From Agrostemma githago (Eukaryota > Streptophyta > Magnoliopsida > Caryophyllales > Caryophyllaceae), in NCBI GenBank assembly GCA_958450325.1, contig OY288241.1, positions 53,206,078 to 53,270,077 of the forward strand: 64,000 bases of DNA, written 5' to 3'. The position numbers and the translations under genes were made by a program. The notes under the pieces were generated by a model that saw nothing but the letters and a program-made list of their open reading frames with translations, was not told the DNA's origin and did not search any database. Positions 24,070 through 34,234 of this stretch are shown one piece after another (the first letter of the stretch is position 1; every line of letters begins with the position of its first letter).

Positions 24070-25413
24070 ACATCTTACTAGCATGCCGATCTGCGTTGAA
24101 AGACGGTCCGAGCCGGCCTATATCCACGCCATCCAAGATATCGAGATAACCGAGACAGAACCTTGGTATCAAGTCATTCTAACCTACTTGACAACGGGAA
24201 AGTATCCCCCAAGAACTGAAAACCGGGCCAAGAAGGCCTTGCGAAGATTGGCAACCCAGTTTGTTCGCACGGACGACGGGCAGTTATACAAAAAGACGGC
24301 ACAGCGGGGTCTCCTCCTGTGTATCGACAAAATACAGGCCGAAAAGGTTATGGCTGAGGTACACGATGGTGAAAATGGCCCGCATATGAACCCCCATATG
24401 CTAGCCCGAAAAATCATGAGGCTCGGGTATTATTGGAACACCACGAAAACAGACTGTCAGCTATATGTCAAACACTGCCATAACTGTCAGATCTTCGCTA
24501 ATGTACAGCATATGCCATCTTCCCTATTATATACCATGACATCACCGTGGCCATTTTCGACATGGGGTATTGACATAATTGGAAAGGTGCACCCTTCCGG
24601 GACGGGAGGTCATTGCTTCATTCTGGTGACCATCGACTATTTCACCAAATGGGTCGAAGTCGAGTCATACCGTGTCTTGAACACCAAGACGTGGCCAAAT
24701 TTATCCAGAACAAGATCATATGTCGATACGGGATCCCTCACGAGTTTATCAGTGATCATGGGACCCACTTTCAAGCTGAAACCGCTACGTTGCGAGCAAA
24801 ATACAAAATTCAAAGGCATACATCTTCTCCCTACCGTCCCCAAACAAACGGAGCGGTAGAAGCGGCTAATAAGACAATTGTCACCATACTTAAAAAGATG
24901 GCTGAGAATTACCGGGATTGGCTTGACAAAATACCTTTTGCTCTCTGGAGGTATCAGACTTCAATTCGCACCACAACCGGAGAAACTCCATATTATCTGA
25001 CATATGGAATGGAGGCGGTCCAACCGGTCGAGCTAGAAGTGCCATCCCTCAGGATTTTACTTGAAAGCCAAGTACCGGAAGCAGATTGGTTCCAAGCCCG
25101 ATACGATTCGCTAGTCCTTTTAGACGAACGGCGATCCCGGGCCCTCAACAATATCCAAATATATCAAAAGAGGATCCAACGGACTTTCAACAAAAGAGTT
25201 AGGCCCAGAAACATCAAAGAAGGGGATCTGGTCCTAAAATCAGTTCGCGCCTTACTACCGGTTGACCCAAGAGGAAAATTCAAACCCAATTGGGCTGGGC
25301 CATATTTAGTGAAAAAGGTTCTATCAGGAGGAGCGGTGATGCTGACAGACTTGGACGGGAACAAATTCGTCAACCCAACCAACTTGGACCAGTTGAAGCG
25401 CTATTACCCATAA
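24070..25413 (+). pseudogene. Tat integrase, frameshifted
   Basis: Integrase inserts the cDNA. The zinc domain is present (HDGENGPHMNPHMLARKI, CHNCQ), then the core with WGIDIIG, FISDHGTHFQ and NGAVEAANK as the D, D and E sites, and a GPF/Y-type C-terminus (WAGPYLVKKVLSGGAVMLTD, LKRYYP). One frameshift near 24680, after WVEVESYRVL, moves the rest to another frame. There is no chromodomain, as usual for Tat. Confidence 0.92.
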
Positions 25414-25883
25414 ACCCTATCTCAATGTCATTTGCAAAAAATTATAAAAATTTGTCTTTTTATAAATTTTCAAAAATTATAGACAAGTCAATAAGTTAGA
25501 ATTAATTATTCTACTGTCGCACATCTCGAACTAATAGTCTCGATGTATTTCAAAAATTGCAAAATTCAATTTTGAACTACGTTTGGTTTGATTCCGCTAA
25601 TTGTGGATACGTAGGCAACCCCTCAAAAGGGTACAACCACTGCAATAAACGAAAAGACGGGAACGGTGTTCACTAATATGTCTTTTATTAAAAAACCGAT
25701 AAACTCGGGAAATACAAAAAAAAAAAATCACACCGCAAAAATAATAATAGTACTCAAATAATAAAACAAAGGAGACTAATATTCGTGCATTTTGCCCTTT
25801 CCTTTGTCCTTTGGGTCGCGTGGAGCCCGAGGTCGCCGGGGCGGGGGCGAGCGTTCCCGAATCACGAGGGGAACCTCCTTAGC
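25414..25883. other. Spacer between Tat pol and the antisense gene
   Basis: Non-coding and AT-rich; lies between two convergent coding regions, so both terminators should be here. Confidence 0.5.
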
Positions 25884-27562
25884 TCAAACCCGTTTCTTTG
25901 ACAGCAGGTCTTCTGCTATCGCCTTTGGCCCAAGTCGGGCCCGCACGTGCTCGGGTAGCCTATCTCGTGGGCCAAGTCGGTCTTGCACTGCTAGTCTTGG
26001 GCCTAGTCTCCTTTCCAAGTCAGTCTGGGGGCTTACTTTCCCCCGTGCACCTCTAGCACTAGACCCTTCAGCTTGAGTCTTAGTCTTCTTTCTCTGACCT
26101 GACATTAAACGGACCAGAGTAGCTGGAGTGTCACCTTCGTCGAAGAAGCCACTATTGTCTTTAACTTGCTCCCTTCGCAGCAGATCAAAAGCTTCATCGA
26201 CCTTCAGAGCAGCTCGGGCTTTGGCATCGCCTGCTTTGGTCCACTTCACATAGGAGTCTGAAACCCAGATTGAGTGACGAGATGTGTGAATAGGCCAAGT
26301 ATGTCGGGTGTACCATCTTTGCATCCAGGTATCGCGCATCACATCAGTCATTTGGGTAGGGTCACTCACAACTGCTTCAATCTCCCGGATTCTTTGGGTC
26401 CAACCATACTGCCTTAGTATGCGGTCCGGGTAGAGATGAACTGTTTGCCTGAAAGACAATATTACCTTATAGCGAGCTCTGTCCCTTGGGTCCAAGCCAG
26501 TCCAAACATAGATGGGCCACCACGGCACTACCCATCGAATCAACGGACCCCCATGGAATGACAACACCTCGTCCCAATACTTCGGGGTAATCTGGCAAGT
26601 AAAATCAATGGCCCGTCTCCTCGTCATCACCTGATTATGACGGTAATTGCTCGCGTCAAGAGGAGGATCTATCACTGATAGTCTCTCGTATAGCCAAATA
26701 TGAAAAAGAAGGCAAAGATATGAGTTCACGAGACGAAATAGGCGTCCGCCTAAGGGCACTCGGTCGAGTGCCTGGGACACTCGATCGAGTGGTACCTCTG
26801 AACACGAACAGGGGGCTTTTTACGAGGGCACTCGATCGAGTGCCCACTGCAGCAGAAAAAACCGCGAAAAAAATATATCAAAAATCGAGAAAATAAAAAA
26901 TTAGGAAAAATCCGACATACTTGCAACAAACGGGTACTTCCGGTCAAGCGGACTGACGAATCCCTCTTGCAATTGTCCAAGCCTTGGATAATTTCACCCA
27001 TAATAAGCCAAGGCGGACTGTGTTCCGTCTCCATCAGATCAACCACGGTCAAGAGGCGGGCATTACCCATGCAAGAAAATAAATCCATGTGACCGTCAAA
27101 AGCGTAAACATGGAGCATAAAGAAAGAAAAAGCCCTACGGCTGTGAACCGGTCTGACCCAGACATCGAGAGGATTCATAAATTTCTCAGCCAAGTCGATC
27201 AGAGAAATATTACCATCCTCCATCATGCGGGATACTTCGTTGTGAGAAAGCCCTTAAAATTCTCGAAGCTTCCTCCTCGGGTCATAAACTGAATACGGGA
27301 CGGCAGGACGAAGTATCGGGTTCCATCCTCCCACGGCAGCAATCTTCTGAGGCAAGGGACAAACTTCTCCCCGGGGAAAGGCAAAGACATGATATATGTC
27401 GTCCCAGTAAGACAAGCAGGCATCAAGGAAATAACGATCGACCTGCATCTGACGGAATGGGTACAGCTGAGTAATACCCGTCTGGTTGAGAGCCACCCTA
27501 TCTGTGTCCCTAAAGCGTCGGGACAATTCTTGCAACATCACGGTCAATCGATCGATTCCCAT
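25884..27562 (-). pseudogene. Antisense gene in Tat element: plant mobile domain (PMD-like) protein
   Basis: On the minus strand, ATG 27562 opens a frame with PMD-like features (YWDDIYHVFAFPRGEVCPL, IIQGLDNC, GSTRLLQ, then IWLYERLSVIDPPLDASNY and RDTWMQRWY). It runs to 25884 if two defects are passed: an in-frame TAA at 27254-27256 (REF, stop, GLSHNEVSR) and an intron from donor CAA|GTATGT (26920) to about 26700. The expected acceptor reads TTTTTCAT before ATTTGG instead of CAG. Antisense ORFs, some PMD-related, are known between pol and the 3' LTR of Tat elements; their role is unknown. The PMD assignment is from motif memory. Confidence 0.7.
26757..26850. repeat. ACTCGRTCGAGT palindromes in the antisense gene's intron
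   Basis: Three copies (GCACTCGGTCGAGTGC, CACTCGATCGAGTG twice) inside the proposed 26700-26920 intron, the same motif as in the LTRs. Confidence 0.85.
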
Positions 27563-27652
27563 GGTTAAAGTTCTTGAAGGGAATAAAGAAACTTTTTTTT
27601 GAGAAGGGATGAATTATGAGGAGTTTGTGAAGAAAATCAAAGACAAGGGAGG

Positions 27653-27664
27653 GCTATATATATA
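27653..27664 (-). promoter_or_regulatory. Candidate TATA box of the antisense gene
   Basis: GCTATATATATAGC lies about 90 bp upstream of ATG 27562 on the minus strand. Suitable place for an independent antisense promoter; inference from position. Confidence 0.5.
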
Positions 27665-28260
27665 GCATCAACCTTACAACCCTCTTTCCATATCTTTTTC
27701 CATGAGAAGTTTCCTAATCCTAACAGGAAATCAACATACAGGCCTCGTCTCGTGATTCCCTAATCTTAACCCGGGAATTAGTCATCCCGAATTTTCCTAA
27801 AATTCTTTGGAGTCAAAATTTTCAAAAATTCCAAATTTCAAAATTTCAAAAATTTCAAGTTTTCAAAAATTCAAAAAATCATTTTCTCCAGCGCGAGTCA
27901 TTTTTCTACCTACGTGTTACATGCAAAATTCTATGTGACTTATACAGGTACGACTCAAGCAGGAACATGCAACCCATCATATCTCCCCAGCGGAAAGCCA
28001 TAGGTGGCATTTTCCCCCGGATTAGCACGGGATGGGCCTACACACAGGCGCACCCAGGACTTACGCGACAAGTTCGATTCCCTACGGAGTTATCGTCATC
28101 AGCTCAGGTATGACTTCCAGCTTATGGCTGGCGAGCCCTTCACGCGAGTCTGATGGACTATAAACGACCCGAACGGAAGTCTGCCAGGTTTCAATCCGCG
28201 ATTGGTCTGGTAGCTAATCTGGTTTTCGCCTTGTCCAAGCCTCAGTCAGAGTGGGGGCTC
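27665..28260. other. Upstream region of the antisense gene and polypurine tract
   Basis: 27800-27890 is a TTTCAAAA-rich simple stretch. The segment ends in CAGAGTGGGGGCTC (28247-28260), the probable polypurine tract just before the 3' LTR. Confidence 0.65.
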
Positions 28261-30832
28261 TGTAGACACCCGCATTTTGACTGCCAGGTGTCTATGGTAG
28301 TTTACAAAAAACACCCGATGATGATCGGACGCTAACGTGTTTCTACGCGCTCGGTTATGGGCTCAAAATCATTAGTTGCTGGCTTAAGCACTTACGGAGT
28401 AAAAAATCTCACAATACAAACCTCAGATTCAGACCCAGTGGGTCGTTTCCGATCAAATAAGACTAATTTGGGTCAAAACCGACACCGGAAATAAAACCGA
28501 CTTTTAGCGATTGGGTCAACCCCGGTCAAAGTCGTTTCCGAGACACATAAAAACTGCCACACAAGCATCAAAAAGTTCAACTCAAAAGCAAAATCCAAAA
28601 AAATATCCAATTCAATGTCCAAAACCCGGACCACTCGATCCAGCTGACCCACTCGATCGAGTGTCAGCTCCACTCGATCGAGTGGGCCCTCATTCAAGCC
28701 CGACTGCTGGCACAATGGGCCACTCGACCGAGTCAGCCACTTACTTGGTCGAGTAACCCTAGCCGGGTGTGCATAGCCTAGCCTATATATACACCCTCAT
28801 GCACATACTTTTGAACAACTTTTTGCAACCTAATAAAACCCTAAACTCACATACAAACCCTAACCCTAGCGTTTAGGAATTCGAACCCTAACCACCACAA
28901 CTTAGCCTACATCTCGATACTCCCGTGCAAGCCACAATTACGAGTCCCGTCCGAGAACAAGAACATGTAGGTTGAGGGTGCAAAACCCTTCTTCTTCCCT
29001 TCTCCTCCCTCTCTCGGCTTCTTCCTCTTTTTCGTCATTTATTTTGTCTTTATTTATTTATTTTATCATCGCTTTCTAATATTGGTAATATATCTAGCAT
29101 AAAACATTAAAATGCTTGTGAATTTGTGTCGAATGTGAGTGATGGTGGGATAAGGAAACCCGAATATACAAGAGTATTGCACTCAGCGTTGCCGGTCGCT
29201 TATCCCATCACCCCGATCATTTGATTATTGAAACAAGTCAACTTAAACAATAATTTTTATCTTCGTTCGCATCATTATTCAATCGCGTATTCCATCAATT
29301 ACAAACTACTTTCAAAGCAAGCATCTCTTTTAATAAAAGTCGAAACCCGTTGATGCGGATCCGACATCAAACAATTTGCGAGAATTAATTATGAAGTCGA
29401 GATGCGGAGGGAATCAAGTTGAGTTTTCTTTTAATTAAAAGATCGATCTATCAGATTCGATACCAATTCCATAATTGGATATCAAATCTAACGATCTAGT
29501 CAAATAAATTAATTAACACGGTTTTCGTTGATGCTAATATATATGTCTTCTAATTCAATCGAATTAATTAGGACATTAATAAACGCGGAGAAAATTTATA
29601 TCGTGCTAGTTAACCTAAAACGACTTATAGCCTTTTTCTTCAAAAAATTTTCTAGCATTCGGTACCGTTTCAATAAACGGATATCGGGCACGACGAGAAT
29701 CATAAATATAAATTGGACATAAATCATACAATATTTATGCCCAATCCGTCGAATTATCAAAATCAAAAAAGCAATTTCGAATCAATAAGAATTGCAAAGC
29801 GAACCCTAGTTCGTACAGGGGGCACTCGATCGAGTGCCTATCCCACTCGGTCGAGTGGCACCCCAAAAACGAGACAGAATGCTATCTTGAGAACCACTCG
29901 GTCGAGTCTCGCCATGACTCGATCGAGTGGCCGTGCACTCGGTCGAGTTCTCTCATAACTCGGTCGAGTGACGTCTCGAAATCCGGACAGAACACTTTTC
30001 AGAGGTCCACTCGGTCGAGTCCCTCAATGACTCGGTCGAGTGGCCCCTCTATCACGTCAAACCGTGAGTCCTACAATATCATTCAAGTCTCGTTAACTTT
30101 TTTTTCGTGACTTAGGTCAACACGTGTCTAATCTATCACATGAAACATCACTTTTTTCAAAACCATGCATCGTCATATTCATGTCATTCTATATTACTCT
30201 ATATTTACGCGAACCGTTATTATCGTTATACCGTTTGTCACTTTTCTTGTTGATTTATTTGTTTATTTTATCGTACTAAAATGAACCTTCGCATGCTAAA
30301 ATACAACTTTGACGTTAAAATTTTAGTTGCATTAAATCGACATAGAAACCCGTTCAATTCTTTCACATGTTTAGGGAAAATAATCTTTGCATATCATTTT
30401 CACCGAACTACTAAATCGCGTATTAGAAAGTCATTCGATATCCTAGTAGAGGCGCTAATGTGCGGACGGGATTGGGTGTCCTTTGTGGGCTTCCCAACAC
30501 GTACCCTCACCCCTTACTCAGAACCTCGATTTCCGGATGCCCAAAACCGTTGGCGCACGAGATTCATTCAATTCACGATAACCGGTAGTGACGGTATCGG
30601 TATCAAATGCTAAGGGACGAACCCAATAAACTCTGACATCGGAAATGGGCCGTATTTTGTACACGGCCCACTACGACATAGAGTGGGTTCAAACGGGCCC
30701 GAACTCCCACAAAGTTCGGTGGCGACTTCACTTCGATTTAAATTTCAATTCGATCCATTCTCATATGGAGATTCATTCACCTCCCCAAACCTGCGCGTGG
30801 CCGCGTCGGGGTGGACCTACGTCATGTCCACA
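28261..30832 (+). mobile_element. Tat element 3' LTR
   Basis: 2572 bp with the same ends, hairpin (28263-28294), TATA box (28782-28792) and palindrome clusters (28630-28760, 29820-30050) as the 5' LTR, with scattered substitutions and indels between them. Confidence 0.9.
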
Positions 30833-30904
30833 ATTGTTGGTTTGTTTTATTGTGCAGATTTTGGCTAGAAAAGAAACAAATAAAATAGGCCTATTTCAGG
30901 TGAG

Positions 30905-31230
30905 GCAGCGACTGATATCAGTCGCTAAATTTCTCATTTAGCGACCGACGTCAATAGCTGTAGGACGTTTAAAGAACGCCACGTCACACCTCTTAGCGAC
31001 TGATGTCGGTCGCTAATCTTATGCTCTCAGCGACTGAAATCGGTCGCTAAGGGGATGATATAGCGACTGATTTCGGTCGCTAACTTTAGCGACTGAAATC
31101 GGTCGCGCGTATGATTTAGCGATCGATTTCAGTCGCTAGATGCGACTATATGTTGTGATTGCTCCTTAGCGACTACCATCTGTCGCGCGTCTCTTTTTAG
31201 CGACGGATGACGGTGGCTAAGATCAGTCGC
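30905..31230. repeat. CACTA right subterminal palindromic repeats
   Basis: Same GCGACTGAWATCGGTCGC family as the left end, about eleven copies, ending 20 bp before the terminal TAGTG. Confidence 0.85.
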
Positions 31231-31256
31231 CCCAGACTTAAATTCTTGTAGTGCAT

Positions 31257-31479
31257 TATGATGGTTATTGTTGATTTCAATTTGTTTGGGACGTTGAAAA
31301 CTATGAATAATAGTGCCGCTGATTGTATCTCCATTGTCATTCAATTTGCGGCAGTTGAAGTAGGAAATATTTAGTTCAATTTATTTTGTTTTACTACTAT
31401 TTAGATCTCATGTTTGATTTTATTTTTTGATGATTGAATTTATTTAGAAATGGACTTCTTTCGTTCCACTTAAAATGTT
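31257..31479. other. Helitron-candidate interior right of the CACTA insertion
   Basis: Resumes the sequence broken at 8352. AT-rich, intron-like, no gene seen. Confidence 0.4.
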
Positions 31480-31615
31480 AGTCGTTATAGTGCACGCATC
31501 GAAGCGGCTTGAGGCTTGATGACTACAGCGGCACGTGCACTTAAAAGGTTGCAGTTTATGAACAAGAAGATGGGTTGTGATCGTTGGGCTGAGGTTGAGA
31601 CGCAATTATATTGTG
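31480..31615 (+). pseudogene. RBOH (NADPH oxidase)-like exon fragment
   Basis: In one frame SKRLE, then after a one-base shift TTAARALKRLQFMNKKMG followed by C-D-R-W-A-E-V-E resembles the N-terminal segment of plant respiratory burst oxidase homologues (SKRLDRTKS.AA.ALKGL.FI...GWAEVE). Only about 45 residues are present, with a frameshift near 31510 and no neighbouring EF-hand or transmembrane parts. Read as a captured or decayed fragment. The assignment is from motif memory over a short stretch. Confidence 0.45.
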
Positions 31616-32320
31616 TTGGATGTTCATTTTTTGTTGCTTAAATCACACTTTGGCAAGTGCATTGGCTTTCATCCACTTTTTTCCTTCTAATTATATTGTG
31701 TTGGATGTTGATGGTTTGCATTGGTTAGTGATGTGGATATTTGATGAATCAATTTTAGCATTGAAACATTTGTGAACTTAGAAAGAAATAAGTGGTACCC
31801 ATCTTCAGATTTTACAGATTTCACAGAAACATGATACATCACGAAACGATGATGATATAAATGAAGTCACTTGAATGAATCGAACTAAACAGACCCAAAG
31901 GTATGTATTTGGCCATTTGTAAAATCTATCGTTGTCTGCCGTAAAGTATGCTTCCTTGGTTGTGGATTAATCTCTCTGAAGAAAATAGGCTGCCGAGCAA
32001 GCTGAAACAAGACATAACGCCCCCTCCATCACCATCTAATTACAGCATACATCTCTAAAAAGAAACAAATTATACTTGCAAAACCACTATGTTGTTCTAG
32101 GTTCTAGTAAGTAATAAGGGTAAGAATAGGTCGGGAGCAATACAGTGGAGATGATATCTATCTACTCACCACTACATCAAGTGTGTCATGTCCACTTTCT
32201 TTTTTTGAGGTGGTCGAAAAATGGTCCTTTTTGATGTCAAATGTTGAGGTTTTGGCCATGGAGTGTCCAAACAATTTTACATGTCCCGTATCTTATATTT
32301 CCCCTTTATTTTCATTACAG
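31616..32320. other. Non-coding interior, intron-like
   Basis: AT-rich, no element or gene seen. The last 60 bp are T-rich and end TTTTCATTACAG, the acceptor of the SIN3-like exon. Confidence 0.45.
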
Positions 32321-32411
32321 CTTGACTTGATGAGGTTAAAGAAATTAGTGAGCAAAAGTGCAAAGAGGATGATTCACTTCTTGCTATTGCTGCGGGTAAT
32401 AGGTGCACGAT

Positions 32412-34006
32412 TGATAAGTGTAGTTTGTAGTGCCTAATTTGTCGTGTTTTGGTCCCTTTTTCCTTGCGGAATCGCTCCTTGGGAGCAGTTCATGGGCTAC
32501 TTATGCTTCCTCTAGCTCGTTTCAGGTTCCCGAGACCATTCATGAAGAGTTCGAGCGATTCCGACTCAATACATACACTTTTCGGAGCCAACGAAGCGGA
32601 GGAACGATCACTCGATGCCTTGGATTCGACCCCGAGACCTTGGGACCCGATCCCGAGCCCCTTAGACTCGATCCCGAGACCCGAGAGTCGATGAGAATCC
32701 CATGTGAAGCAAGGAGGAACCTTAAAGATCATATTGGAGGCCTACAAGACTCATCCCCGACGGGAAGGAACTCATCCCGTCCGGGATGAGGTGCGCATTT
32801 AGCACTGCTTCTGTTTTGGCTCCGTCCCGGGCAGGACCAATCCGTCCCGGGCAAGACCACTTCGTCCCGGGCGGGACGAGACAGCTGTAGCCGCATTTGT
32901 TTCTTTTCTCCTCCTTCATTCTTGTAACCCTATAAATACTCCTCCCTTGTATTGTTTAAGCACCATACTTTACCCTAGATTATTGTTTTAGGCCTCTCTT
33001 AAGCATTCAAAACCCTAATTAACCTCTTTTAATCTCTAGTTAATCTTTAGTTAATCTTAGTTTAATCTAGTTTAGATAATCTTGTACTAAGTGGGTTCTC
33101 GAAGATTTCTCCAAGCTTGACATCCTTGGAGTTGATTTGGGTTCTTGTTTATGCAAGTTTACATCTTTTTCTTCATCTTGTTTGTTGGTATAATTTCTTA
33201 TTCCTTGTTCTTTGTTTATTTACTCAAGTTTGAATCTTTACTTAGTGTTCTTGTTATTGTTCTTATTGTTCATAATGGATGTTTGGTTTTTCATGTTGTT
33301 TCCTCTTATATTGTTGGTTTCTTCTTGATAATGAGTGAGTAGTCTCCTTGTGGGGTTAGTAGGGGGATTAAGGGTAGATTATGGGTGATTAGGGTTTGAT
33401 TAGGGGTAAAGGTAACTCTTTTGTTGTTAGTCACATGATGGGCACTCTATGTGTTTGTTGATTTGCTTGTGTGAGTAGTAGTGGCCAATGCTCCCCATAC
33501 TTGTGCTCATCTTCTCATTGTTTGTCTATTTTGTGGTTGTGTTGAGGTTAGTCTTAGACGCGAGAGCGCGAACTTACCTCGACATTGGTCTACCTAGCGA
33601 GAGCCCGGACCGACTCTAGCAACTAGGGGACGCTTACACCCATGATCACCCCAATTACCCTACTACACTTATGAACCCGATCTACCCCACTTCCTTTCAT
33701 ATTTGATTTCATCCTCTTAGTTAGTCAACATTTTTCTATCTCATTGTTTATTTGGTATTTAGTTATTTCATTTAGCCTTGTTATAGCTAGTTTGTTATTA
33801 GTCTAGTCCTCACCTCCTCTCCCATCATAAATTGTCAATTATCGTTCTCTTTGTGTTTGTTTGTGACTTAGTCTTGTTTGTGAGTGGACCTAGCCTAGAC
33901 ACCTTCTACCGTCTCCGTGGATATCGACCCTACTTGCCCTAGCTACCCACTAGGAATAGTCGGTTATATATTTGATCGGTAGGACCCACGGCAAATCCCA
34001 CCATCA
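32412..34006 (+). mobile_element. Athila-type 5' LTR
   Basis: 1595 bp, with a TATA box at 32931. Three GTCCCGGGC-type units at 32820-32880 against two in the 3' LTR. Confidence 0.93.
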
Positions 34007-34009
34007 ATT

Positions 34010-34027
34010 TGGCGTCGTTGCCGGGGA
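34010..34027 (+). other. Athila-type primer binding site
   Basis: TGGCGTCGTTGCCGGGGA three bases after the LTR, one mismatch to TGGCGCCGTTGCCGGGGA, complementary to plant tRNA-Asp 3' ends, the usual Athila primer. Confidence 0.85.
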
Positions 34028-34234
34028 CGGTGCATTGTTTAGACTTAGTTTGCTTATAGCTAGACTTAGTTACCCTTCTTTGTGCTCTTCTATCACCTCT
34101 TGTGCATATTTTGTAGTTTTGTCTTGTTTTCTTAGCTTTCTTTTCTCTTTGTCTTTCGATTGTGCTCGTTTATTGTCGTTACCTAGTGCCCATAAAGCAC
34201 TAGGTGTTCTCACGTTTGTTCTAGTGTGTAGTGT

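Larger units (their letters stand above)
15406..30832 (+). mobile_element. Tat-lineage Ty3/gypsy retrotransposon, 15.4 kb
   Basis: Long LTRs (15406-17969 and 28261-30832) start TGTAGACACCCG and end GTCCACA. A PBS (GGCGACTCCGCTGGGGA), gag, protease, reverse transcriptase, RNase H, a second archaeal-type RNase H and integrase follow in the Tat order, with no chromodomain. An antisense gene lies between integrase and the 3' LTR, as known for Tat elements (Retand, Ogre relatives). All genes are broken and the LTRs differ by many substitutions and small indels, so it is not recent. No perfect 5-bp duplication is visible (GTCGT left, ATTGT right). Confidence 0.92.
8353..31253 (+). mobile_element. 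CACTA (En/Spm) DNA transposon, about 7.5 kb plus nested insertions
   Basis: The left end CACTACAAGAAATACTTCG and right end TTAAATTCTTGTAGTG give an 11-bp perfect inverted repeat CACTACAAGAA. Both sides carry the 3-bp duplication CAT (8350-8352, 31254-31256). Palindromic subterminal repeats fill both ends. Two broken genes in the usual order, tnp2-type transposase then TnpA/Ptta-type protein, lie on the plus strand. A Tat retrotransposon (15406-30832) and a hAT-type MITE (12638-13372) inserted later. The element cannot move itself. Confidence 0.95.

Noticed and set aside
15406..30832. Endogenous pararetrovirus or envelope-carrying retrovirus
   Set aside because: Domain order is Tat-type Ty3/gypsy with integrase; no movement, coat or envelope-like protein is found in the sense strand.
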